Part shown: positions 44,225 to 53,400 of the stretch, piece after piece
Position numbering within the stretch: position 1 is the first letter of the stretch
Layout of the letters: every line of letters begins with the position of its first letter
NCBI RefSeq assembly: GCF_900459175.1
Contig: NZ_UHFA01000002.1
Location: 992,001-1,056,000 of the forward strand
Source: Streptococcus downei MFe28
GTDB taxonomy: Bacteria; Bacillota; Bacilli; Lactobacillales; Streptococcaceae
Direction of reading: 5' to 3'
Length of the DNA stretch: 64,000 nt
Position numbers and translations under genes: made by a program
The notes under the pieces: generated by a model
The model's input: the letters and a program-made list of their open reading frames with translations, nothing else
Database searches by the model: none
Told to the model about the DNA's origin: nothing

Positions 44225-46390
44225 ATGGACCTGAAAAATCCGTTTAAAAGAGATAAAAAAGTTAAGGAAAAATCTGAAAAGAAGGGCGATAATAAGGCCT
44301 TGGCTAGGACGATGCGGAAGAAGTTGCGGAGGCGAACGGGCTTCCTGTCTAGCTTAACCAGCCGTCTCTACATTATCTTTGCCCTAGTCTTGACCCTGCT
44401 GACGGTGCTGATTGGGCGTCTGGCCTATATGCAAATTAGTCATCGGTCCTTTTATTTGGGCAAATTAAATAAGCAGACCACCTATACGGTTAAGCAGTCA
44501 TCTGAGCGTGGCCAAATCTATGATGCCACTGGTCAGCCCCTGGTTGACAATGAGAAGAAAACCGTTGTCACCTATACTCGTAGCAATAAGGCGACAGCAG
44601 CGGATATTCTCAAAAATGCTAATGACTTGGCCAAAATGGTCAATCTGATAGAAACCAAGGTCTCGGATCGGCAAAAACGGGACTACTATTTGGCCGACAA
44701 GAAGCATTATGAGGCCATCTACGAAAAGCTACCCGATAAGGAAAAATTTGATAATTACGGCAATCGCTTGACCGAAGCCCAAATCTACAAAAATGCAGTT
44801 AAAGCGGTGCCTAAGAGTAAGATTGATTATTCTGATGAGACCCTCAAGAAGGTCTATATTTTCAATCAAATGAATAGTGCTTCAAATTTCAGTACGGTGA
44901 ATTTAACGACGGGCGACCTGACGGATGACCAAATCGCCTATATTACGGCCAATAAGTCAAGACTGCGTGGTATCAGTATTGGTACAGACTGGAATCAGGA
45001 AGTCACAACCTCATCATCTTCTCTGTCCGATATTATCGGAACCCTCTCTAGTGAAAAGACGGGTCTGCCCGAAGAAACCGCCAAGGAATATCTGGCCAAG
45101 GGTTATTCTCTCAATGACCGGGTCGGCACCTCCTACCTGCAAAAGCAGTACGAGGATGTCCTCCAAGGCACTAGGACCACGACGAAAATTAGTGTTGATA
45201 ATGACGGTAATGTGGTCAAGACCAAGCAGACCTCTAAGGGAACCAAAGGTAATAATCTAAAATTAACCATTGACCTCGGTTTTCAAAATGGTGTTGAAGG
45301 AATCCTCAATCAGTACTATGGTTCGGAAGTTTCCTCTGGGAATGCGGCCAATTCCGAAGGTGTCTATGCCGTCGCCCTCAATGCAGATACGGGTGCCGTT
45401 TTGGCTATGGCAGGGCTGGATCACGACAAGGATAGTGGCCAATTAACCTCTGATGCCTTGGGAAATGTGACTAGCGTCTTTGTACCAGGATCTGTTGTCA
45501 AGGGGGCAACCCTGACAGCTGGCTGGGAGACTGGTGCCATTTCCGGCAATCAGGTTCTGACCGACCAGACCATCAGTGTTAACGGGTCAAATGCTATTAA
45601 ATCTTGGTTTACCGACCAAGGTAGTCGCTCCATTTCAGCGACCCAGGCCTTGGAATATTCTTCCAATACCTACATGGTTCAGGTTGCCCTCAAGATGATG
45701 GGACAAGACTATTATCCAGGGATGACCCTCAGCGATTCGGGCGTGGACGATACGATGACAAATCTGCGCAAAACCTACGCCGAATACGGAATGGGAACGA
45801 CAACAGGTATTGACCTGCCAAATGAATCGGCTGGCTATACGACAAATGATTATAAGCCTGGTAATGTCCTGACCGAAGCCTTTGGTCAGTTCGATAGCTA
45901 TACCCCTATGCAGTTGGCTCAATATGCTGCGACTGTTGCTAACGGTGGCAATCGAATTGCCCCTCACTTGGTCCAAGGTATTTACAATAATAATGCTGAT
46001 GGTGGTCTAGGTGATCAAACCAAAGCTATTGATACCAATGTCCTCAATAAGGTTAACATTTCTGATGACCAGATGAGCCTGATTCAACAAGGTTTCTATG
46101 CCGTAGTCAATAGCTCTGATAGTTATGCAACAGGTAAGGGTATGCAAAGCTCCTCAATTTCCATTTCTGGTAAGACTGGTACAGCCGAAACCTTTGCGAC
46201 AACGGCCAATGGCAATAGCGTTACAACGGTTAACCTTAATGTTGTTGCCTATGCGACCGCCAATGATGGCACTAAGGTAGCCGTTGCGGTGATGTATCCA
46301 CACGCTAGCAATTCAGATACCAAGGCCCACCAATACATTGCCCGTGATATTCTAAACCTCTACCAATCCATGTATGGTGGTGGCCATTAA
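44225..46390 (+). CDS. pbp2b: Penicillin-binding protein 2B (class B transpeptidase)
   Basis: A 721-aa class B PBP for peripheral peptidoglycan synthesis. The N-terminus is basic and cytoplasmic (residues 1-50), with one membrane helix (LYIIFALVLTLLTVLIGRLA). A dimerisation/pedestal domain is followed by the transpeptidase with the active-site Ser in FVPGSVVKGAT, SSN in EYSSNTYMVQ and KTG in SISGKTGTAETF. ATG 44225 is preceded by TGAGGAG. It lies upstream of recR as in other streptococci. Confidence 0.95.
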   Translation: MDLKNPFKRDKKVKEKSEKKGDNKALARTMRKKLRRRTGFLSSLTSRLYIIFALVLTLLTVLIGRLAYMQISHRSFYLGKLNKQTTYTVKQSSERGQIYDATGQPLVDNEKKTVVTYTRSNKATAADILKNANDLAKMVNLIETKVSDRQKRDYYLADKKHYEAIYEKLPDKEKFDNYGNRLTEAQIYKNAVKAVPKSKIDYSDETLKKVYIFNQMNSASNFSTVNLTTGDLTDDQIAYITANKSRLRGISIGTDWNQEVTTSSSSLSDIIGTLSSEKTGLPEETAKEYLAKGYSLNDRVGTSYLQKQYEDVLQGTRTTTKISVDNDGNVVKTKQTSKGTKGNNLKLTIDLGFQNGVEGILNQYYGSEVSSGNAANSEGVYAVALNADTGAVLAMAGLDHDKDSGQLTSDALGNVTSVFVPGSVVKGATLTAGWETGAISGNQVLTDQTISVNGSNAIKSWFTDQGSRSISATQALEYSSNTYMVQVALKMMGQDYYPGMTLSDSGVDDTMTNLRKTYAEYGMGTTTGIDLPNESAGYTTNDYKPGNVLTEAFGQFDSYTPMQLAQYAATVANGGNRIAPHLVQGIYNNNADGGLGDQTKAIDTNVLNKVNISDDQMSLIQQGFYAVVNSSDSYATGKGMQSSSISISGKTGTAETFATTANGNSVTTVNLNVVAYATANDGTKVAVAVMYPHASNSDTKAHQYIARDILNLYQSMYGGGH

Positions 46391-46410
46391 TGTCAATAAA
46401 AGTTATAATA

Positions 46411-46443
46411 AAAAGGCTGGAAGAAATTTCCAGACCTTTTTAT
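46411..46443 (+). terminator. pbp2b terminator or attenuator
   Basis: AAAAGG-CTGG and CCAGACCTTTT form a stem with one bulge and a T run, between pbp2b and recR. Confidence 0.65.
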
Positions 46444-46464
46444 AATGTCTAAAAGGAGAGAGAA

Positions 46465-47061
46465 GTGCTTTATCCAACCCCGATTGCAAAATTGATAGAT
46501 AGTTTTTCCAAATTGCCCGGTATCGGAACCAAGACAGCGACTAGACTGGCTTTTTATACCATCGGCATGTCTGATGGAGATGTTAATGACTTTGCCAAAA
46601 ACCTCTTGGCAGCTAAGCGGGAGCTGACTTACTGTTCGGTCTGCGGCAATCTGACCGATGAGGATCCCTGTGCTATCTGTAGAGATAAAACCAGGGACAA
46701 ATCGGTTCTTCTGGTTGTTGAGGAGAGCAAGGACGTGACGGCCATGGAGAAAATTCAGGACTATCATGGTCTCTATCATGTCCTCCACGGTCTCATTTCA
46801 CCCATGAATGGAGTCGGACCTGACGACATCAACCTCAAGTCCCTTATCAACCGGCTCATGGATAGTCAAATCAATGAAGTTATTGTAGCCACCAACGCCA
46901 CAGCTGATGGAGAAGCGACTGCCATGTACATCTCACGGGTGCTTAAACCCGCTGGCATCAAGGTTACTCGCCTAGCACGCGGTCTAGCAGTCGGCAGCGA
47001 CATTGAATACACCGATGAAGTCACCCTTCTTCGGGCTATTGAAAATCGAACGGAATTATAA
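46465..47061 (+). CDS. recR: Recombination protein RecR
   Basis: A 198-aa protein that works with RecF and RecO to load RecA at gaps. Helix-hairpin-helix [14 protein letters not shown], zinc finger [16 protein letters not shown] and a Toprim domain ([10 protein letters not shown] to [18 protein letters not shown]) are all present. It starts at GTG 46465 with AAAGGAGAGAG before it. In many streptococci ddl follows recR; here about 13 kb of accessory genes intervene. Confidence 0.97.
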   Translation: MLYPTPIAKLIDSFSKLPGIGTKTATRLAFYTIGMSDGDVNDFAKNLLAAKRELTYCSVCGNLTDEDPCAICRDKTRDKSVLLVVEESKDVTAMEKIQDYHGLYHVLHGLISPMNGVGPDDINLKSLINRLMDSQINEVIVATNATADGEATAMYISRVLKPAGIKVTRLARGLAVGSDIEYTDEVTLLRAIENRTEL

Positions 47062-47097
47062 AAAACTAGATTGGCTTGAAAGCTGGTCTAGTTTTTT
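47061..47097. terminator. Bidirectional terminator between recR and the ArsR gene
   Basis: AAAAAACTAGA pairs with TCTAGTTTTTT, with T tracts on both strands. It serves two convergent genes and overlaps the ArsR stop. Confidence 0.85.
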
Positions 47098-47387
47098 AAT
47101 GTTTCTAAAAATGTGGGAAGTATGGTTCTGAAGATCCCTTCATTAAGTCGAACAAATTTATTCTGTCCCGCTTTTCGGGTTATGGTTAATCCTGCTTCAC
47201 GAAGAGTTTTAAAGTGATAGGAAGCCGCAGATTTACTCATATTTAGTAAATCACCAATTTCACCACAAGATAGTTCATCCTGTTTTTGATATAGTATTCG
47301 GATAATTTGTAGTCTAATGGGGTCAGCAAGAGCTTTAAAGATTTTTACTCTAACTTCATCATCTTTGTTCGTTGATTTAATAGTCAT
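47088..47387 (-). CDS. ArsR-family winged-helix regulator
   Basis: A 99-aa protein with FKALADPIRLQIIRILYQ and the recognition helix NMSKSAASYHFKTLREAGL. Apart from one Cys (ELSCGEIGDLL) it shows no metal-site pattern, so it may sense something other than metals. It is divergent from the MFS transporter with a 135-bp intergenic region holding an inverted repeat, and probably represses that transporter. Confidence 0.88.
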   Translation of the reverse strand: MTIKSTNKDDEVRVKIFKALADPIRLQIIRILYQKQDELSCGEIGDLLNMSKSAASYHFKTLREAGLTITRKAGQNKFVRLNEGIFRTILPTFLETLKN

Positions 47388-47441
47388 AAAAGCATTGTAC
47401 TATTGCTATTTTTAAAAGTCAATTTGAATTGTTCATTATCG

Positions 47442-47495
47442 TTGACAAGGGAAATAATGGGTGCTATTCTTTTGTTGAATAGTTCAAATACTATT
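47442..47495 (+). promoter_or_regulatory. MFS promoter with palindromic operator
   Basis: TTGACA (47442-47447), a 17-bp spacer and TATTCT (47465-47470), followed by AATAGT-TCAAAT-ACTATT (47478-47495), an inverted repeat at the expected start of transcription and a probable binding site for the divergent ArsR regulator. Confidence 0.65.
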
Positions 47496-47522
47496 TAACT
47501 ATAAAAGGATTTAGAAAGCGTG

Positions 47523-48686
47523 ATGGCTATGAAAAAATATTCAATTTTATTTTTCCTGACTATGTTTATCATTGGTACGGATACCTTCCTTGTATCTCCC
47601 TTGTTGCCGACACTAAGCAAACTTTATAACGTTGATATTTCAACTTCTGGTTGGATGGTTAGTGCTTATGCTATTGGATACGCCTTATTTGCCTTAGTTT
47701 CAGGACCAATTTCTGATGGTCGGGATAGAAAAAGAGTCATGATTTATGGCTTGCTGGCGTTTGCTGTATCGACCTTTTTATGTGGTTTTGCGACTTCTTT
47801 TCCTTTAATGTTGGCCTTTCGATTTTTAGCCGGTATTAGTGCATCCTTTGTGACACCTCAGGTTTGGGCTTCAATTCCTGTCGTTGTAGAAAAACAATAT
47901 ATTGTTCAGGTCATGGGCTATGCAACAGCAGGTTTATCAGTTTCTCAAATGGCAGGTGTCCCTATTGGTGGCTATTTGGCTAGTGTCTCTTGGCAAACAC
48001 CTTTCTTTACCATTTCAATTGCTTCCTTAGTGTTGCTTGCCTTGATTCTTTTTTACTTACCGAAACTTGAGGTCAGTCAGGCTAATCGAATCTCCTTTTT
48101 GGATGCTTATAGGAATGTTTTGACTAACCGCAAATCGGTAAGTTATCTTGTCGCCTATTTTGTCTTCCAAACAGGCTCGTTTACGGCTATCACATTTATT
48201 TCAACTTGGTACACTCATAGCTTTAATATGACTTTGGCCAATATAAGTACAGCTATCATTGCAATAGGTGCTGGTAACTTAATTGGCTCTCTATTTGGCA
48301 GTCAAATTGTTAAACGGTATGGCATGCAAAAGACCTTTAGAACAGAGTTAATAACCTTGGTCATTCTCTATTTACTTTTACCCTTTGCTCAAAACTTTTG
48401 GATGGCAGAAATTTTATTGACGATAATTTATTTGACTAACGGTTTTATTTTTCCTTTGTTTATGACAACTTTACAAGGAACTGTCGAAAATGCTCGAAGT
48501 ACAATTTCATCATTGTCAAATGCAGCTATGTACCTAGGTGAAACGATTGCTGGTGTTGTAGGTGGCATTCTCTTTACCATCTTTAGCGGTTTCTCTGGGA
48601 TTTTCATTTTTGCGACGATTACCATTGCTCTAGCTTTGCTTTTATATACTCAAGCGGGGGCGTTTAAGAGGGAACCTGAACAATAA
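47523..48686 (+). CDS. MFS transporter (DHA1 type)
   Basis: A 387-aa, 12-helix drug:H+ antiporter-like protein. Motif A-like GPISDGRDRKRVMIYG lies between helices 2 and 3; the N-terminal helix begins YSILFFLTMFIIGTDTFLVS. Possible starts are GTG 47520, ATG 47523 and ATG 47529; the ribosome site AAGGAT is 10-20 bp away, so the exact start is uncertain. Divergent ArsR gene; likely an inducible efflux pump of unknown substrate. Confidence 0.9.
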   Translation: MAMKKYSILFFLTMFIIGTDTFLVSPLLPTLSKLYNVDISTSGWMVSAYAIGYALFALVSGPISDGRDRKRVMIYGLLAFAVSTFLCGFATSFPLMLAFRFLAGISASFVTPQVWASIPVVVEKQYIVQVMGYATAGLSVSQMAGVPIGGYLASVSWQTPFFTISIASLVLLALILFYLPKLEVSQANRISFLDAYRNVLTNRKSVSYLVAYFVFQTGSFTAITFISTWYTHSFNMTLANISTAIIAIGAGNLIGSLFGSQIVKRYGMQKTFRTELITLVILYLLLPFAQNFWMAEILLTIIYLTNGFIFPLFMTTLQGTVENARSTISSLSNAAMYLGETIAGVVGGILFTIFSGFSGIFIFATITIALALLLYTQAGAFKREPEQ

Positions 48687-48693
48687 GGATCAT

Positions 48694-48722
48694 AAAAAGC
48701 AATCCAAATGTGATTGCTTTTT
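48694..48722. terminator. Bidirectional terminator
   Basis: AAAAAGCAAT and ATTGCTTTTT hairpin between two convergent genes. Confidence 0.85.
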
Positions 48723-48728
48723 AGCTGC

Positions 48729-49289
48729 TTAAATTTTTTGTGCCAGTAGACCAATCTTGTCTAATTGCTTACTAAGTATATCGTCGGAAGTTCCCCGCAC
48801 GTAAGGGATAGCTGTCAATTTTGTCGGTTTGATGCCACACATAGCCAGAACCTGTTTTTTGAGGATATGACCATAGTCTTGCTGGAAAAGTTTAGCAAAG
48901 ATAACTGGTGTATCATGGGTTGTGATAATCCAAGCTTTTTTGCCCTTGAGGTGGCCCACTGGCATAATCCCCTTGTAGGAATAAGCGAAGCCTGCCGCAA
49001 AGACACGGTCAATAAAGCCCTTGAGAATTGCTGGCATACCACCCCACCAGATTGGAAAGATAAAGATGAGTTGGTCAGCCCAAGTGATCAGTTGTCGATA
49101 CTTTTCTGCGCTGGGGTCATCCTTCATATCTCGTCTGCGTTCGTAGTGAAGGACGGGGTCAAAATTTTCTTGGTAGAGGTCAAGGACTTTGATGCTGTGA
49201 GATTTTGGCAGGTTGGCTTGGACCCGTTTAAGAATTTCTCCGTTTAGGCTGGCTTCTTTAGGGTGGGCGGTAATGATTAAGATATTCAT
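48729..49289 (-). CDS. NAD(P)H:quinone oxidoreductase-like flavodoxin-fold protein
   Basis: A 186-aa protein of the NQO/MdaB/KefF family: ILIITAHPKEASLNGEILKR at the N-terminus, FIFPIWWGGMPAILKGFIDR in the middle, and GHLKGKKAWIITTHDTP. These bind FMN or FAD and carry out two-electron quinone reduction. It is the second gene after a TetR regulator whose stop overlaps its ATG, so the pair is an inducible detoxification unit (inference). Confidence 0.9.
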   Translation of the reverse strand: MNILIITAHPKEASLNGEILKRVQANLPKSHSIKVLDLYQENFDPVLHYERRRDMKDDPSAEKYRQLITWADQLIFIFPIWWGGMPAILKGFIDRVFAAGFAYSYKGIMPVGHLKGKKAWIITTHDTPVIFAKLFQQDYGHILKKQVLAMCGIKPTKLTAIPYVRGTSDDILSKQLDKIGLLAQKI

Positions 49290-49882
49290 GCTTTGCCTCC
49301 TTTGATGTATATGGTTAACATGGTATCGATATTTTTTTGAATATTGGCCTGGCTTAGGTCTTGACCATTTTGACTCTGGGCTAAAATAGCCAGACCGGCG
49401 ATATAAGACCAGAGATGAAAGAGGCAGTCATTCTCGGAGACCAGCAGATTTTCCTCATTCCTGAAATCTTTAACCAGTTTTTGAAAGGCTTGAAAACCTG
49501 GTAAATCACAGTCTAGCTCAACCTGATCTTCCAAAATTTCCAGATAGCTAAAAGGATATTTAACCAGCAGGACCTCAAAGAAATAGGGGGAGGTCTTGGC
49601 GAAGTTAATCAGATTAGCTCCCATCAGGGATAGTTGCTGGCGAGCGGGAAGTCGCTCGCTCAACCCCTCAAGACTGGCCTTGGCAAGTCTGAGAGAAATC
49701 TCTGCTAGGACGACCTTGAGATAGCCCTCCTTACTACCAAAGTGGCGGTAGGGAGCCCCATGACTAACCCCGCACTTTTGAGCAACCATCCGAATGGAGA
49801 GCTGGTCAATCCCCTTTTTCTCAATCTCAGCCACCCCAGTCGCAATCAGTTTCTGTTTGAGTTTTTCCGTATCTCTTTTCAT
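49286..49882 (-). CDS. TetR-family regulator
   Basis: A 198-aa repressor. The helix-turn-helix is IRMVAQKCGVSHGAPYRHFG near the N-terminus. The ligand domain is all-helical. I chose ATG 49882 (MKRDTEKLKQKLIATG), preceded by AAGGAAG, over a start 35 codons upstream whose extra residues do not look like protein. It overlaps the quinone reductase gene by 4 bp (ATGA) and probably controls it. Confidence 0.9.
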   Translation of the reverse strand: MKRDTEKLKQKLIATGVAEIEKKGIDQLSIRMVAQKCGVSHGAPYRHFGSKEGYLKVVLAEISLRLAKASLEGLSERLPARQQLSLMGANLINFAKTSPYFFEVLLVKYPFSYLEILEDQVELDCDLPGFQAFQKLVKDFRNEENLLVSENDCLFHLWSYIAGLAILAQSQNGQDLSQANIQKNIDTMLTIYIKGGKA

Positions 49883-50045
49883 AGGCTTCCTTTTTTGATA
49901 GCAGTGATTTTTATTTTTTGGAGAAAGTAGACAATGACTACCTTTTAAATATAGGGTAAGTATACACTGTCTGCTTTTATCTGTCAAGAGAAAGATTGAC
50001 AGAATCTAAAGTGCCACGTTTAGTGAACATAATCATGATATAAAA

Positions 50046-50108
50046 ATGGCTCCATCTATCTATCTATCTATCATAGGAGTAATTCCTCATTGTAGATAGT
50101 ATGGAGTC
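50046..50108. repeat. Inverted repeat with an ATCT microsatellite
   Basis: GGCTCCAT-CTATC (50048-) pairs with GATAG-TATGGAGTC (ending 50108). The 5' arm contains nearly five ATCT units (50054-50072), and AGGAGTAATTCCT is a second small palindrome in the loop. It lies at the left edge of the CRISPR-Cas locus. The rest of 49988-50300 shows no gene. Confidence 0.6.
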
Positions 50109-50306
50109 AAATTAGTTTCGCTTATTGTTGTAATAATCCAGCAGTTTGAAATAGCTTTCCAAAAATTATCAATGGAATTGAGATCGCATATATTAAGCAG
50201 GAAAGTCTGTTCTCGTTTACGTTTTGAGTTATAATAAATTTTGTTTGTACAGTAAAAAAGTAAGTTTATGTACTAAAAATTAGTGCATTTTTTTTAAATG
50301 ACGTGA

Positions 50307-50312
50307 TATAAT
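50307..50312 (+). promoter_or_regulatory. Possible cas operon promoter
   Basis: TGATATAAT, an extended -10, with a weak TGCATT -35 17 bp upstream. It reads rightward through the tracrRNA gene (antisense to it) into cas9. Other positions for the cas promoter cannot be excluded. Confidence 0.35.
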
Positions 50313-50320
50313 TACGGTAT

Positions 50321-50426
50321 AAAAAAAGCGTCGAACTCAGGACGCATTTAATAATAATGTACGGATATACCTTATTTTAACTAAAGAGCATAAACTCTTT
50401 GCTGTGTTGTTTCGAAAAGTCCCAAC
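50321..50426 (-). ncRNA. tracrRNA of the type II-A system (altered architecture)
   Basis: Read leftward. The antirepeat TTCGAAACAACACAGC is the exact complement of 16 nt of the CRISPR repeat. Then follow an inserted hairpin (AAAGAG-TTTATG-CTCTTT), AGTTAAAATAAGG (lower stem and nexus start), TATATCCGTAC, and one terminator hairpin GCGTC-CTGAGTTC-GACGC with T7. The S. thermophilus CRISPR3 tracrRNA, as I recall it, has CAGCGAGTTAAAATAAGG without the insert and has an additional stem-loop before the terminator. The length is about 105 nt. Confidence 0.85.
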
Positions 50427-50432
50427 ACAGTT

Positions 50433-50460
50433 AGTATATCACGAATATTGTAAAAATCAA
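50433..50460 (-). promoter_or_regulatory. tracrRNA promoter
   Basis: On the minus strand TTGATT (50460-50455), 16 bp, and TGA-TATACT (50438-50433), an extended -10. The start is predicted near 50426, just before the antirepeat. Confidence 0.65.
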
Positions 50461-50474
50461 GGGGAAGAAGGAAA

Positions 50475-53400
50475 ATGTACATGGAAAACCAACGAGGGAA
50501 AAGACAAAGAATTACTCATCAAGAACCATATTCAATTGGTCTTGACATAGGGACTGCTTCTGTTGGTAGTGCTGTCATAAATAATGATTTGACTGTCCCG
50601 CAAAAACGTTTTAAAGTTAGAGATATAAATGGAAATGTCATCAAAACTATAAAGAAAAATATGTCCTCGGTTCTTATCTTTGATGAAGCCAATCCCGCTA
50701 AAGGAGCCAGAACTAAAAGGACAAGTCGAAGAAGGTATACTCGACGTAATTTTAGATTGTTAGAATTAAAAAAATTATTTGAGAAAGAGATTGAGAAAAT
50801 CGATCCTAACTTTTTTCACAGGATTAAAGAGGATTCGTTTTTCAATTGGAACGATAAAGAATTCGATAAGCATCCGTTATTCGGGAATTTAAAAGAAGAG
50901 AAAAAATTTCATAATAACTATCCAACTGTATTCCATTTAAGAAATGAGATTGGTAAGAATTCTTCGAAGAAGTTTGACTTGAGACTAGTATATCTAGCAT
51001 TAGCACACATTATAAAATATCGTGGACATTTTCTTGATGAAACGTTTGATCCCGATGCCTCGGTTTCAGTGGAAAAAAGGCTGAATGACTTTATAGTGGA
51101 GTATAATGAATTATTTGATAAAGATTTGAGGAGCGAAGCAAAATTTTCAGAAATCTTGATGAGCGATTCCAGTAATTCAGTTAAAATTGAGTCTACTCTT
51201 TCTCTTTATCCCTCTGAAAAAAATACTATTTTTCAAGTCTTCTTGAAGCTTATCGTTGGGAATCAAGGGGATTTCAACAAATTTTTTAAAGACGAACTTG
51301 AATCGTCCTCTCACTCAGGCAAACTCGTATTTAGTTCAGACGAAGTGGAGGATGAAAAAGAAGAACTTATTAGCATTATAGGTGAAGATTATTTAGATAT
51401 TATTAATCTCTGTCAGTCTCTATACAGTACAGTCGCCTTAGCTAAAATAATTAGTACTGATACAGGTGAGTCGAATACCCCCTTATCCGCCTCTATGGTG
51501 AAACGATATAACGAGCATAAGGGAGATTTGGCAAATTTAAAAGGAATTGTTAAGCATTTCATTCCAGAAAAATATGAGGAAGTATTTGGAGAACACTCAA
51601 AAACAGGCTATACAGCTTATATCAGAAATCCAAATAAAATGCCTGAAAAGAAATTTTATGACTATCTTTATCATGAGGGAGAAAAGGGTAAAATTTCAGG
51701 GATACTTTCTGATTCTAGAATTTATGAATTACCAGCTGTTCAAAAATTTATTCTAAAGATTGAGCAAAAAAGTTTTCTAAAAAAACAAAGAACCAAAGAA
51801 AATGGTTTGATTCCTTACCAACTTCACCTCAAGGAATTGAAAATAATTATAGAGAATCAGTCAGAATATTATCCATTTTTACATGAAATCGAGGAGAAGC
51901 TGGAAAAATTATTGACCTTTAGGATTCCATATTTTGTTGGTCCTTTAGCTCAAACAAAATATATTAATCCTAGATTTAATTGGTTAGTGAGAAAGTCGGA
52001 GGATCATATTAAACCTTGGAACTTTAGTGAAATAGTTGATGAGGAAAAAAGTGCTACGAAGTTTATTGAAAAATTAATTTCAAATGATCAGTTTCTCTTT
52101 GGCGAAAAGGTGCTTCCAAAGAGAAGTATTATTTATCAACAATTTTTAATTTTTAATGAATTGACGAAAGTTTCCTATCAAATAAAAGATGGGCCGTCAA
52201 GAAATTTTGATAGTGAAACAAAAGAAGAAATTTTTAATTCCCTCTTTAAGAAAAATAAATTAGGGTGTGTAACTGTAGTAGATTTAAAGAATTATATTAA
52301 GAACGATCAATGTCTTTCAGAAAAAGAGGATATACAAATTGAAGGAATAAAAAAGAAATTCAACAGTAGTTATTCGACTTATGCTGATTTATCAGAGATA
52401 AGCGGCTTAAAAGAACTTTTGGATGATGACACACAGTTGGACTTAGTTGAAGAAATTATTCGAATTCTAACAGTTTTTGAAGATAAGAAAATGCGAACCA
52501 AGCAACTTGAAAAGTTAAATCTACCTGCGAACGTGGATATTGAAAAACTTTGTAAGAAACATTACAAAGGATGGGCAAATGTTTCTAGACAACTGATTGA
52601 TGGAATTGCAGATCGGTCTAGAGGATTTAAAAAGACAATTCTAGATTATTTGAAAGATGACGATATTCCAAATAATGATGCTTTCTCAACGAAAGTGCAA
52701 AAATCTTTGAATAGAAATTTTGCACAACTCATTACAGATAAAAGTTTGGATTTTGCAAGAAAATTAGATGAATCTTATAAGATTGATGTCAAAAAAGATT
52801 ATCCATCATTAGTTGAAGATATTCCTGGAAGTCCGGCAATTAGGCGCGCAATATTGCAAAGTCTTTATACGGTAGATGAGATTATTGGTGTGATGGGTAG
52901 AATGCCTAAAAACATAGTAATTGAGATGGCAAGAACTAATGAAGTATCTGATAGTCCGAAGACTAGGAAGGAGCGAATAAAAAAACTAATTAAAGAAACT
53001 GAAAATGATGCAGATGCTTTGAATTTTGGAATAAGTAAAGTCAGTGAAATTTTTGATGAAGTCAAAAAAGACGAAAACTTGTTTAAAGAATTAGAAGTAT
53101 ATCTGTATTTCCTTCAAGAGGGTAAAGATATGTATGGTACTGAAACAAGAGAAGGGCACAGGCAACCTAAGGAGATTAATTTCTATGACGTGAAAAATTC
53201 TACTGGGAAGTATCATATTGATCATATTATACCCCAAAGCCTATACTCGGGGAACCCTCTAGATAATATTGTTTTAACAGAGTCAACCAATAACAAAATT
53301 AAGGATAAAGATGTTCCGGATGAGGCTACCGTATACGAAATGAAGAACTTTTGGCTTTATCTGATGAAAAAAGGAGCAATTTCGAAGAAAAAGTTTTCTT

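Noticed and set aside
50400..50440. A natural single-guide (tracr-L-like) RNA, because CTGTGTTG and CAACACAG near the tracrRNA 5' end can pair with each other
   Set aside because: The predicted start (about 50426) falls inside the first arm, and the upstream sequence cannot form the lower stem with TAAAAT. Without RNA data this is only a possible hairpin.
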